Source: JAEZKC01 sp046538945 (lineage in GTDB: Bacteria > Fibrobacterota > Chitinivibrionia > Chitinivibrionales > Chitinispirillaceae). From it: 31,234 nucleotides of DNA. The notes beneath the pieces are model-generated. The model was not told the DNA's origin, searched no databases, and saw only the letters and a list, made by a program, of their open reading frames with translations. Both the position numbers and the translations under genes were made by a program. The stretch is from assembly GCA_046538945.1 (NCBI GenBank), contig JBKHHW010000025.1, positions 1 to 31,234 of the forward strand, written 5' to 3'. Of the stretch, positions 1 through 8,035 are shown one piece after another (position 1 is the stretch's first letter; each line of letters starts with the position of its first letter).

Positions 1-1463
1 ACATCGACTCCCGCTTCGCCCAAATCTCTGTCACCGACATAAAGGTCGAATCCGTCGTAGACTAATCCACCAAAACCGTCAACCACACCTTCAATCTTCG
101 ACCCGACACTCTTTTCGGCAGGGTTAAAGGGAATGACTCCGGTGGAGTAATCTGTACTGCTCATTGAGCAGACATAAGCCTTTTGGAGAGAAACAAAGGC
201 TACGTTTGTAATGTTTCCACCGAAATCACCTTCTTCGGCCACCACACCGAGATTCTCGTTCTGCTCGAGATCGATCATTTCAACGCCGCCGTCTGTTGCA
301 TCGGACCAGGATCCAGTCGAGGACACCAGAAGCCTGTTGTGGAAAATGTCCATGGATGCGGGGTTTTTCTTTTCCAGCGCGATGCTGCCTGTGATCCGGT
401 CGCTTTCCGTATCGATGACCACGATCAGGCTGGTATCAGCCGGTTCGAACGATGATCCATATGTGGTCTGAACTGTTTTCATGCGCTGACAAGCAACATA
501 GAGTCTGTTTTCGTAAACTGCCAGTGAACTCATGAAAGGGTGCTGCTCGGAGCTGTCGGAGCCGGCGTACGTATTGAAATCCGAAAGGTCAATAGTAGTT
601 ACCTCTTCGCCGGTTTCCGGGTTGAAAACGATCAGATCCTTTGTCTGGTAGGAGCTGATGTAGGCCTTTGTCTCATTTACCAGAGCTATATCCTGAATGT
701 TGAGACCGCTGCCCAGGTTCTCCTGGTAATCGGTGAGAAGCGCGTCGGAATCAAACTTGATGACATTGTCCTTTCCAAACCGCTCGAGTAGGTAGATGCT
801 GCTGTTTAGGGTCTTTACCGCAATGTCCGTATGCAGTGAAGGCAGCAGGTTGGTGCTTGATGAGTAGTCTTCAGCTGAAATGATATCCAGGTTTGCTGAG
901 GCATAATCGGAAGAGACCGATGCGGCGGCAATGCTGCGATTGGCGGGGGTAATGACAATGTCGGCGATTTCTTCGGATGCCGGCAGGGCAACACGTTTCT
1001 GGATATAACCTTTGCGGCTGATTATCAGAGAATCTTCCGTTTCATCTTTCCTCATTGCTGTCCTGGCCAGGTTCCTGCTGCTCAGGATTCTCTTTTTTCC
1101 GGAAAACCGGTTGACCCGTATCATTCTGAAATCGCGGGCCACATAGGCTTTGTTTGCGGATCTTTTCCCGGCACCGTTTCCTTTCACTCCCATCTCCCTT
1201 CCTCTGAGATCGAAAAGGTCTCCCTTGAACATAGCCGGATTGGCAATGATATTTCCTTTTCCCCGGAATATCACCCCCGTCAGGGCGAAAGAAAAGTTTC
1301 CAACTGAATCGGTAAGTGTCGATTCACCACTGCTTAGCAGTTTAACCGAGGCATTCTTTACGGAATTGCCATCTGTATCTACTATTTTCCCGTTTATATC
1401 CGCAAGAGAAGCAGACGCGAGAGCAGTTACCATAAATACAACGACAAAAATTCTGTTTTTCAT
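1..1463 (-). CDS. Secreted beta-propeller protein with carboxypeptidase-regulatory-like N-terminus, BtuG-like by context (3' end outside window)
   Basis: The reading frame is open from an ATG at 1463 to the window edge, so the C-terminus is missing. A GGAGG ribosome site lies 4 nt upstream of the ATG. The start MKNRIFVVVFMVTALASASLA is a signal peptide. Residues about 23-160 form a carboxypeptidase-regulatory-like module (GKIVDTDGNSVKNASVKL) with an inserted 'LFDLRGRE' stretch, closing with 'DSLIISRKGYIQKRV'. The rest shows YncE/DUF5074-type propeller repeats such as 'LIVFNPETGEEVTTIDL' and 'LIVVIDTESDRITGSIAL'. The gene starts 11 nt after the stop of the BtuB-like receptor and shares its cobalamin riboswitch. 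Bacteroides BtuG is a surface propeller that captures B12 for BtuB, so a cobalamin-binding partner role is inferred. Propeller and signal peptide are clear; the ligand is not proven. Confidence 0.85.
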   Translation of the reverse strand, partial: MKNRIFVVVFMVTALASASLADINGKIVDTDGNSVKNASVKLLSSGESTLTDSVGNFSFALTGVIFRGKGNIIANPAMFKGDLFDLRGREMGVKGNGAGKRSANKAYVARDFRMIRVNRFSGKKRILSSRNLARTAMRKDETEDSLIISRKGYIQKRVALPASEEIADIVITPANRSIAAASVSSDYASANLDIISAEDYSSSTNLLPSLHTDIAVKTLNSSIYLLERFGKDNVIKFDSDALLTDYQENLGSGLNIQDIALVNETKAYISSYQTKDLIVFNPETGEEVTTIDLSDFNTYAGSDSSEQHPFMSSLAVYENRLYVACQRMKTVQTTYGSSFEPADTSLIVVIDTESDRITGSIALEKKNPASMDIFHNRLLVSSTGSWSDATDGGVEMIDLEQNENLGVVAEEGDFGGNITNVAFVSLQKAYVCSMSSTDYSTGVIPFNPAEKSVGSKIEGVVDGFGGLVYDGFDLYVGDRDLGEAGVD

Positions 1464-1474
1464 GAAACCTCCGT

Positions 1475-3490
1475 TCAAAGGGTATATTGTAAAGAAATAA
1501 AATGAGTTCGCCGGGGTTTGGGATTGTCCAGAAAATCGAAACTGGCACTGTTCATATAATTGTCAATTTTGTACTGCAATCTGAACTCGCTCAGGAATTT
1601 TACCCCTGCCCAAGCACCCAGTTGCGTCTGGGCATCCTTCTGTGTCAAATTGTCGGTGCTGGTGTAGCATGAACTTTCATACCTGACGTCGTGACCTGCT
1701 GTAAACACTCCTTTTTCCAGCTCCAGTTTGATGCAGAAGGTGTACCGCGGAATGAAAGGTTCTGTTTTGCCCACCCATCCCGGCTCCTCAGCACTCAGAA
1801 CAGTGCTGTTCAGATATGTGGCGCTGCCCTCTATCAGGAGCAACGAAAGCAGTCTGGTCTTCATCTCCAGTTCTGCACCGGAAAAGTCGGTATCCGCAAA
1901 ATTCATCACCTTGACAAAACTGTTCCGGGGGATGCTTTTGATCTTGTCGTACACACGCCCCCTGAAAAGAGAAAAAGAGAGAGATGTGCCGTTTCTGTTC
2001 GCCAAAACTCCCGCATCTGCCTCGTGACGGGTTTCCTCCGCGAGCTCCGGATTGGAAACAAAACCGTTTCCCCAGCCGAAACGCTCGTAGAAAGTCGGGC
2101 TTCGCCTGGAGGAAGATGCCGAAAGGTACAGTTTGAGTGATTTTGTGAGAGGATACTCCACACTCGCTTCGGCACTGGGGTAGTGGAGAACAAAACGCCT
2201 GCCCCGGGGCGACCAGTACCCCAGACCTGCACTGGAGGAATCCTGTTCATATTTGTATAAGAAGCGCGTTTTCAGAAGAGCATCCCTGTATTCCAGAACT
2301 GTTCCCAATCCCGCTCTGGCTTCTCTTCTGTCCATCGTCGGTCTGTCCGCAAGAGCGGTATTTTGCTGCGTGTGCTTCTCGTACCTTCCCGCGGTGAATA
2401 ACTCCAGTGCCGATTCGTCGTAGAGCTGATAGGAGAGGGTCAGTGACATTTCTCCTCTTTTCTGTTCGGATTCCAGCTCCCGGGACTTGCCTCCCAGATC
2501 GTAGTGCCCCTCCGGATCCGAGAACAGGGATCTTCTGTACTGGCCGCTCAGCTCCGTGTTGAGGAATGTTTTTTGGGTAATCGCGCGTTCGAATCCTGTA
2601 GTGGAGGTGAACACCCGGTTGTGAATCGACCCGCTCTGGTTATCCTTGTAGTAATAGACAAACAGCCCCTCGTCGGTGCTGCTGACCGATATCCTTTGAG
2701 AAATCTGCTGGTTTTCATCAATATCCCAGGACAGGTTATAGCTTGCTCCCAAAGAAGAAAATTGGTTATTCGATTTGTGCATCAGAGTGTCGTCCCAGGC
2801 CGGGTCCGGATTACGACGGGTAGGAATAGTGGTTCCGTTGTCATGTACGAAGGGGTAGTCGTTATCACTTCGCGAGTAGTCGAAGTTCAGCTGATGAGTA
2901 AACGTCCCGAGTTTTTTCCGGATGAGAGCGCCGGCTTTGAAAAGACCGAAACTGCCGGCCTCCAGATGGGCAGTGCAGATCTGGAGGCGGGAGTCGGTAA
3001 TCAGTTCGATCATTGCTCCCATGCCTTCACCCATGGAGCTCAGATTTCCCCCATTTTTGACTATCCTTATTTCCTGAATCCGGTCAAGCGGGATTTTCCC
3101 CAGGTCAACAGCTCCTCCAGAGGGACTGTTGAGCAGTACGCCGTCGAGGTAAACCCGTAAACCCTTGCCCGAAGCTCCCCGAATGGAAGCTTCAGCGTAC
3201 TGCCCGTAGCCGCCCGTGCTTTTAATGCTTATGCCGGATACAGATTCCAGAACCGAGGGCAGGTCGGGATACCGTCCCTGAAAATCGGAAGCTTTCAGGA
3301 TACGCTGGGAGGGGGTGATCTGTGCCGGTATTCTGTGGCTTACCACTACAGTAGCAAATTCGGGAATCTCCGCTGCTTCCAGATCAGCATAAACCGAATC
3401 CGCAGGTACATCAGTACCTGTCGTATCCGCATATACAGCAGATAAAAGGCACAGTAAAACGGCAATGAGGGCCGGAAAAGGCGACTGCAT
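1475..3490 (-). CDS. btuB: TonB-dependent outer-membrane receptor, BtuB-like vitamin B12 transporter
   Basis: This 671-residue protein has a signal peptide (cleavage near residue 21), a plausible TonB box (ATVVVS, residues 46-51), a plug domain (DLPSVLESVSGISI; SIRGASGKGLRVYLDGVLLN; QEIRIVKNG) and a long 22-strand-type barrel ending in LQYTL. Layout and plug motifs follow E. coli BtuB, though the protein is slightly longer. A cobalamin riboswitch lies directly upstream, which makes a corrinoid the likely substrate; energy would come from TonB-ExbBD encoded elsewhere. The ATG at 3490 has GGAGG 11 nt upstream (plus-strand cctcc at 3502-3506). The downstream propeller gene begins 11 nt after the stop, so the two are co-transcribed. 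No inner-membrane BtuCDF genes are visible here. Confidence is high for the family and fairly high for B12. Confidence 0.92.
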   Translation of the reverse strand: MQSPFPALIAVLLCLLSAVYADTTGTDVPADSVYADLEAAEIPEFATVVVSHRIPAQITPSQRILKASDFQGRYPDLPSVLESVSGISIKSTGGYGQYAEASIRGASGKGLRVYLDGVLLNSPSGGAVDLGKIPLDRIQEIRIVKNGGNLSSMGEGMGAMIELITDSRLQICTAHLEAGSFGLFKAGALIRKKLGTFTHQLNFDYSRSDNDYPFVHDNGTTIPTRRNPDPAWDDTLMHKSNNQFSSLGASYNLSWDIDENQQISQRISVSSTDEGLFVYYYKDNQSGSIHNRVFTSTTGFERAITQKTFLNTELSGQYRRSLFSDPEGHYDLGGKSRELESEQKRGEMSLTLSYQLYDESALELFTAGRYEKHTQQNTALADRPTMDRREARAGLGTVLEYRDALLKTRFLYKYEQDSSSAGLGYWSPRGRRFVLHYPSAEASVEYPLTKSLKLYLSASSSRRSPTFYERFGWGNGFVSNPELAEETRHEADAGVLANRNGTSLSFSLFRGRVYDKIKSIPRNSFVKVMNFADTDFSGAELEMKTRLLSLLLIEGSATYLNSTVLSAEEPGWVGKTEPFIPRYTFCIKLELEKGVFTAGHDVRYESSCYTSTDNLTQKDAQTQLGAWAGVKFLSEFRLQYKIDNYMNSASFDFLDNPKPRRTHFISLQYTL

Positions 3491-3540
3491 CGATGAAATT
3501 TCCTCCGGTCCCTAACCTCGAGGACCGAGTTGAAGTATGA

Positions 3541-3711
3541 TTTCAGGCAGGTCTCCTGGCTCTCCCGAAGCTGTCGCGCCTTCCCATCCCGTTTTATTCA
3601 CGGAAAAGTGACGTAGGTTTTCCGACAGCTTCATGACTTCAGATCAACTGAAATCAGGATTACAGTGGCGGGTCCGCTCCCGATTCACACGGGATTCCCT
3701 GACACCTGAAG
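3541..3711 (-). ncRNA. Cobalamin (B12) riboswitch
   Basis: Read on the minus strand, the leader carries the class hallmarks: GGGAATCCCGTGTGAATCGG, then GAGCGGACCCGCCACTGT, and the B12 box GCCAGGAGACCTGCC (plus 3546-3560). P1 can close with TTCAGG (3705-3710) against CCTGAA (3542-3547). Between it and the BtuB start (3490) a hairpin CGGTCC/GGACCG (plus 3506-3527) abuts and shares one base with the GGAGG ribosome site at 3502-3506. There is no U-tract, so translational control by masking the ribosome site is more likely than termination. Binding of cobalamin would repress the receptor and the propeller gene. Confidence 0.95.
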
Positions 3712-3753
3712 AACACAAAATCGTTTTCAGGCACAAGGTGAGGCAAGAAAAAA

Positions 3754-3786
3754 CGTTTACCGTTTACCGTTTACCGTGACCGTTTG
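3754..3786. repeat. Three tandem copies of a 7-bp unit upstream of the B12 riboswitch
   Basis: CGTTTAC occurs at 3754-3760, 3761-3767 and 3768-3774, followed by degenerate copies CGTGAC and CGTTTG to 3786. The array lies where the minus-strand promoter of the btuB leader should be. It could be a regulator-binding array or simple slippage; no -35/-10 pair was convincing nearby. Confidence 0.6.
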
Positions 3787-3848
3787 TTCGGGCCTGCCCG
3801 CTTACCCGGAGTTTGTCGAAAAGTGAGCTCTGCTTTATGGACTCGCAT

Positions 3849-3876
3849 CTCCGCACCTATGCCTGGCGGAGTTTTT
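3849..3876 (+). terminator. Hairpin with U-tract ahead of the SGNH esterase gene
   Basis: CTCCGC (3849-3854), an 11-nt loop, GCGGAG (3866-3871) and TTTTT (3872-3876) form an intrinsic-terminator shape on the plus strand. No plus-strand gene lies upstream because the flanking genes are divergent. It is therefore either an attenuator in the leader of the esterase gene at 3918 or a relic of a lost gene. Confidence 0.5.
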
Positions 3877-3917
3877 CAGTCGATGCATAATTCTTCAATT
3901 TCCTGCTCTTCATCATA

Positions 3918-5042
3918 ATGCTTGTACTGAAGGCCATCCAGCTCACATATTTAATGTTCTGCTTTGTGTATTCCAGCGAATCGGGGGGAGAGATCAGAAA
4001 AGTTTCAGTACTAATCGCGCTATTAATATCGGTCGCAACAGCCGGTGATACTGCTTTTATCACCCCGGCGGATTCCCTTGTCAGGTACACCGGAAGGTTT
4101 GACACGAGAAAGCCTGACGCCCCCCGTTTCGACTGGCCGGGGAATTCCGTGGAGCTGCGCTTCGGGGGCACATCCTGTGCTGTAAGGATCAAAGGTGATG
4201 GCGGTTATTACAACATTACAGTTGATGACAGCTCCTTTGTACTGCGTTTTGATGCTTTGGAGAGGGATTATCAGCTTGCATCCGGGCTTGAGGATACCGT
4301 TCATTATCTCAGAATCAGCAAACGGTTCGAGAACAGGGACCGTCTCTGCATTCTGAAGGGGTTTGTGATCGATTCGGGCAGAACTCTTCATCCGCTCGAT
4401 CCGCCCCCTGCCCGCAGAATCGAGTTCATCGGCGGGTCCAACGCTATCGGCTTCGGGGTGGAGTCCCGGAAAATACACTGCGATGACCCGAATGCTTTTT
4501 CTAATGCCGATCTCTCCTTTGCTGCCGTTGCTGCCCGGATTCTGAATGCTCAGCACCATATTGTGGGTATTTCCGGTAAGGGGCTGGTGCGCAACTGGAG
4601 GACACCGTTTCTTACGGCTCAGCGCCCCTTCGGCAACTACTACATGAGGACGTTGAGAAATAAACCCTCCCCCCGCTGGGACTTTAGCAAGTGGATCCCT
4701 CAGGTGGTGGTGGTCAGTTTCGGAACAAACGATTTCTCCACCCCGCCTCACCCGCGCAAGAGTGTCTTTTTTGCCCACTACCGCAACTTTCTCATGGAGA
4801 TAGAGGCCCGCTACCCGGGGGTGCAGATAGTGTGCGTGACCTCCTCCCGAGAGCCTCTGAAGACCTATGTAAAGGAACTGGTGAAGAAGGAAAGACGATC
4901 CGGGCGCACCAATCTTCGTTTTTTCTCCTTCGGGCGCTTTCCTTCACACAAGTGCGGCTGTGACTGGCACCCCAACCGGGAAGTGCAGCGGGAGATCGGG
5001 GAGGAGCTGGCGGAGGTGATCAACCCTCTGTTTGGAGAATAG
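3918..5042 (+). CDS. Secreted SGNH/GDSL esterase, carbohydrate esterase family 2-like
   Basis: This 374-residue protein has a CE2 layout: an N-terminal jelly-roll (about 48-160, 'RYTGRFD...RFDWPGNSVELRF') followed by an SGNH hydrolase domain. Catalytic positions visible are Ser174 in 'EFIGGSNAIGFG', Asn271 in 'SFGTNDFS' and His351 in 'CGCDWHPN'. The usual GDS aspartate is Gly here, while the Ser and His are kept. CE2 enzymes deacetylate plant-type polysaccharides, so secreted xylan or glucomannan deacetylation is likely. The start is uncertain: ATG 3918 has no good ribosome site, and the hydrophobic secretion segment (VSVLIALLISVATAG) begins only near residue 29. A GGGGGAG run sits just before an in-frame ATC at 3993, where a start may have been lost. 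A degraded relative lies at 8891-9004. Confidence 0.85.
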   Translation: MLVLKAIQLTYLMFCFVYSSESGGEIRKVSVLIALLISVATAGDTAFITPADSLVRYTGRFDTRKPDAPRFDWPGNSVELRFGGTSCAVRIKGDGGYYNITVDDSSFVLRFDALERDYQLASGLEDTVHYLRISKRFENRDRLCILKGFVIDSGRTLHPLDPPPARRIEFIGGSNAIGFGVESRKIHCDDPNAFSNADLSFAAVAARILNAQHHIVGISGKGLVRNWRTPFLTAQRPFGNYYMRTLRNKPSPRWDFSKWIPQVVVVSFGTNDFSTPPHPRKSVFFAHYRNFLMEIEARYPGVQIVCVTSSREPLKTYVKELVKKERRSGRTNLRFFSFGRFPSHKCGCDWHPNREVQREIGEELAEVINPLFGE

Positions 5043-5071
5043 GTAAGTTTTAATTCAAAACAGCCGGAAAA

Positions 5072-6892
5072 TCAAACCGTTTTTTCTTCAATGAAATGAC
5101 GATGCCAGTAAAAAAGAAAAAACAGGTTTCTGAATTTATTCCCGTACGCTTCCGGTGTGTGTCTCCTCTCAACAATATCGCGGACCTTATCTCTGTTCAG
5201 AAGAGAATACAGGGTTGAATTATTGAATGTCGAATCAACTACCTTATTTGTGACAACAGATTCGAACGGGAAATTGAACCCTTGCTTTCTGCGAGTAATT
5301 ATTTCGCCAGGTAGTCGATCGCCAAACTGTTGTTTCAGGGTCTTCTTCTGATTGCCGATACTCATGCGGTTCTTCGGTTTTATGGAAAGTGCTGTTTCGA
5401 TGACTTTGTGATCCAGATAGGGAAGGCGGGTTTCAAGGCTTGCAGCCATGCCCATTTTGTCGACTTTAAGCAGAACATCATTAGGGAGCCAGAATTTCAG
5501 ATCCATGCATTGAACACTGTCCAAAGGATGTAAGTCCCGGGGTATAGAGGAGATTAGTTCATCTTCTACATCAATGAAGTTTCCTTTTAAGATTCCGGTT
5601 CGTTCAGTCTGGCTGAAGGCGGACAGAAGGGATAAGTACAGAGAACGCATATCTGGTGAAAGTGAAATGTTGCGCCGCAGGTGTAATTTCTTCCGGTAAA
5701 GATAATTAATAAAGGGTGAGCTGACGAAACGTGACGGAGAGGCGTAGTACAGACTCATGAGAAGGCTGTATTTGTTGTATCCGGCAAATACCTCATCTGC
5801 TCCATCTCCGGACAGCACAACGGTGACGAATTCCTTGGTGAGCCTGGACATCGCGTATGTGGGAATAGTCGCACAGTCAGGAATAGGTTCTTCCAGGTGA
5901 CGGATTATCGTCGGCAAGGACTCATTCATGTGGTATTCACCGGTCAATGTGCGATGATTGGTCCCGAATTTTTGTGCCACTAATGCAGAAAACGGCGATT
6001 CATCGAATTTCTCATCCTCGAAGACAACTGAAAATGTGTTGATAGGGTTTTTACTTGCCTCGGCCATGATCGAAACCACAATCGAAGAATCGAGTCCTCC
6101 CGATAAAAAGGACCCAAGCGGCACATCACTCATCATTCTTATTTTGACTGCATCTTCAATCAGGTTTGTAACTTCGGATGTGACAGTTTGAGGATCGGTG
6201 TTTTGATAATTTCCGATATAGTCTTCGATACGCCAGTAGCAGTTGGTTTCAAGAATGTCGGTACTCAGAGAAATGAAGTGTCCCGGCTCCAGTTTGTGTA
6301 TACCGGAAAACAGGGTCGTGTTTCCCCATGTGTAGCCGAGGGTAAGGTACTGATTCAACCCTTTTGTGTCAAGTGTGGGCGATTCTCCGATAACCGACAG
6401 TATCGCACTTATTTCCGAAGCGAAATAGAACGACTTGCCTCTTTGAGCGTAGTAAAGCGGCTTGATACCGACTCTGTCCCGGGCTAAAAAAAGGCTCTTT
6501 GTAACTTTGTCCCACAGTGCGAAGGCGAACTGACCTCTCAGGTGATTTACGACCTCGTGGCCATATTCCTCATAACCGTGGATGATGGCTTCGGTGTCGC
6601 ATCGGGTCTTGAACCGATGTTCTTTTAAAAGCAGTGATTCGCGAATATGCTGGTGATTGAATATTTCGCCGTTGAAGGCAATTCTGAGGTTTCCGTCTTC
6701 ATTGGACATTGGTTGCTGTCCGGATGCCAGATCGATAATGGACAAACGGCGGTGAGCCAACCCCAGATTGCCGTCCGTGTAGTACCCATAGTCATCAGGG
6801 CCTCTGTGTACCAGAGTATCAGCCATTCTTTCCAGCAGTTTTCTGCTTGCAGGCTTTCCGTCCAAATTGAGTATTCCACAGATCCCGCACAT
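5072..6892 (-). CDS. asnB: AsnB-type glutamine-hydrolysing asparagine synthase / amidotransferase
   Basis: The 606-residue protein has an N-terminal class II glutamine amidotransferase domain and a C-terminal ATP-pyrophosphatase domain with the PPi loop 'SGGLDSS'. The start was set at the third ATG (6892) because 'MCGICGI' exposes the catalytic Cys once Met is removed; an upstream in-frame ATG at 6904 would bury it. Full-length AsnB is about 610 residues. It uses glutamine and ATP to amidate a carboxylate. In polysaccharide clusters such homologues are thought to amidate uronic acids rather than make free asparagine. It is the last gene of the operon, 17 nt after the glycosyltransferase stop, so a surface-glycan role is inferred. 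Confidence 0.93.
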   Translation of the reverse strand: MCGICGILNLDGKPASRKLLERMADTLVHRGPDDYGYYTDGNLGLAHRRLSIIDLASGQQPMSNEDGNLRIAFNGEIFNHQHIRESLLLKEHRFKTRCDTEAIIHGYEEYGHEVVNHLRGQFAFALWDKVTKSLFLARDRVGIKPLYYAQRGKSFYFASEISAILSVIGESPTLDTKGLNQYLTLGYTWGNTTLFSGIHKLEPGHFISLSTDILETNCYWRIEDYIGNYQNTDPQTVTSEVTNLIEDAVKIRMMSDVPLGSFLSGGLDSSIVVSIMAEASKNPINTFSVVFEDEKFDESPFSALVAQKFGTNHRTLTGEYHMNESLPTIIRHLEEPIPDCATIPTYAMSRLTKEFVTVVLSGDGADEVFAGYNKYSLLMSLYYASPSRFVSSPFINYLYRKKLHLRRNISLSPDMRSLYLSLLSAFSQTERTGILKGNFIDVEDELISSIPRDLHPLDSVQCMDLKFWLPNDVLLKVDKMGMAASLETRLPYLDHKVIETALSIKPKNRMSIGNQKKTLKQQFGDRLPGEIITRRKQGFNFPFESVVTNKVVDSTFNNSTLYSLLNRDKVRDIVERRHTPEAYGNKFRNLFFLFYWHRHFIEEKTV

Positions 6893-6909
6893 AGTCATTA
6901 CCAAAAGGG

Positions 6910-8025
6910 TTAGCGGTTCAAAGCGATTGAATCGTAAATCTGAATGCGCTGTTTTAAAAAAATCCTGCGATCGAATTTCTTCGAGAATGAGTATGCTTTT
7001 TTTGCCATTGTCTCACGCAGTTCAGAATCGGTAAGAAGAAGCGATATTTTTTCCGCAAGCTGATCCACGTTTCCGGTCTCCACAAGAAAGCCGGTTTCAT
7101 CTTTATCCACCACAAAAGAAAATGCAGGAATATCTGTCGCAATGACGGGTGTGCCGCAAGCCTGAGATTCTAAAGGAACGCGGGGCATAGCCTCGTATCG
7201 GGAGGGACAGACCGTCAATAATGATTCCTTCAGAAACTTGTACTTATCTTTTCCAACTACACGACCGTGAAGCCTGCAGATATCTGATAGTTCGTTTTCA
7301 TGCAGCATTTTATTCAGTGTATGCGCATCTTTGCCGCTTCCCGCAAAGGAAAATGAGTATCCGTTTTTTCTGAGCAAGGGTGCGATGATCTTTATGGCCC
7401 CGATCAGGACGTCCAGACCTTTCTGATAAATTTCTATTCGCCCCAGAAAAGCCAGATAACGTCCTTTTTCATTATACGCAGGGGAAGAAATTTCGCTGAA
7501 ATCCAGTCCGTTGGGAACCACAAAGCGGTTCGCTTTGGAATTCACGTATTTTTTCATGTACGGAGCAACTACAATGTAATGGTCGTAACAGTTCAGTGTA
7601 AGCTTTTCGATTATGGCGGGGATGATTCCGGCGAAAGAAAATTTGGAATACACGTTTTTACCGAAAATGTTTCTGATGTTGGCAATGACCGGGACTCGTT
7701 TTTTGAACAGAAAAGAAAATGTGGGTGAAAAGATCGAAACGTCATCTATTATCAGATCATATTTGGATACATTACGAAACAGGTAGATGAGTGAAAAAAG
7801 AGTGAAAGTGATCCGGCTCATCAAGTATGTATATGCTCTACCCAGATGAATGATTCTGCATGAGGATGTGTCGGTGTCTTTTGATCCCGGATATGAACCG
7901 CAAAGAATTGTGGTATGATAATCTTTCTTTGCAGCGAACTGGGCGATATACCGGGTGCCGGCCGCACCACCTCCTCCAAGCCAGGGATTGTGTATGTCAT
8001 CGTATATAAGATGGAGTATTCTCAT
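6910..8025 (-). CDS. Glycosyltransferase family 4 (GT-B fold)
   Basis: This 371-residue protein begins 'MRILHLIYDDIHNPWLGGGGAAG', the glycine-rich acceptor-side loop of GT4 enzymes. The C-terminal half has the nucleotide-sugar site: 'YLAFLGRIEIYQKGLDVLI', 'FAGSGKD', and 'PSRYEAMPRVPLESQACGTP' with the Glu-x7-Glu pair. It would transfer a sugar from a nucleotide or lipid-linked donor on the cytosolic face of the inner membrane. The gene starts 10 nt after the methyltransferase stop and ends 17 nt before asnB, so the three form one operon. The sugar cannot be read from sequence. Length is normal and no frame damage is seen. Confidence 0.93.
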   Translation of the reverse strand: MRILHLIYDDIHNPWLGGGGAAGTRYIAQFAAKKDYHTTILCGSYPGSKDTDTSSCRIIHLGRAYTYLMSRITFTLFSLIYLFRNVSKYDLIIDDVSIFSPTFSFLFKKRVPVIANIRNIFGKNVYSKFSFAGIIPAIIEKLTLNCYDHYIVVAPYMKKYVNSKANRFVVPNGLDFSEISSPAYNEKGRYLAFLGRIEIYQKGLDVLIGAIKIIAPLLRKNGYSFSFAGSGKDAHTLNKMLHENELSDICRLHGRVVGKDKYKFLKESLLTVCPSRYEAMPRVPLESQACGTPVIATDIPAFSFVVDKDETGFLVETGNVDQLAEKISLLLTDSELRETMAKKAYSFSKKFDRRIFLKQRIQIYDSIALNR

Positions 8026-8035
8026 ACACTGGTGT

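Noticed and set aside
440..455. GGTTCGAAC, a T-loop-like word suggesting a tRNA
   Set aside because: It lies in the coding frame of the propeller gene and no cloverleaf arms can be built around it.
2504..3160. Long plus-strand open frame (218 codons) inside the btuB gene
   Set aside because: It is antisense to a receptor with clear plug and barrel sequence, and its translation has no recognisable domain or signal.
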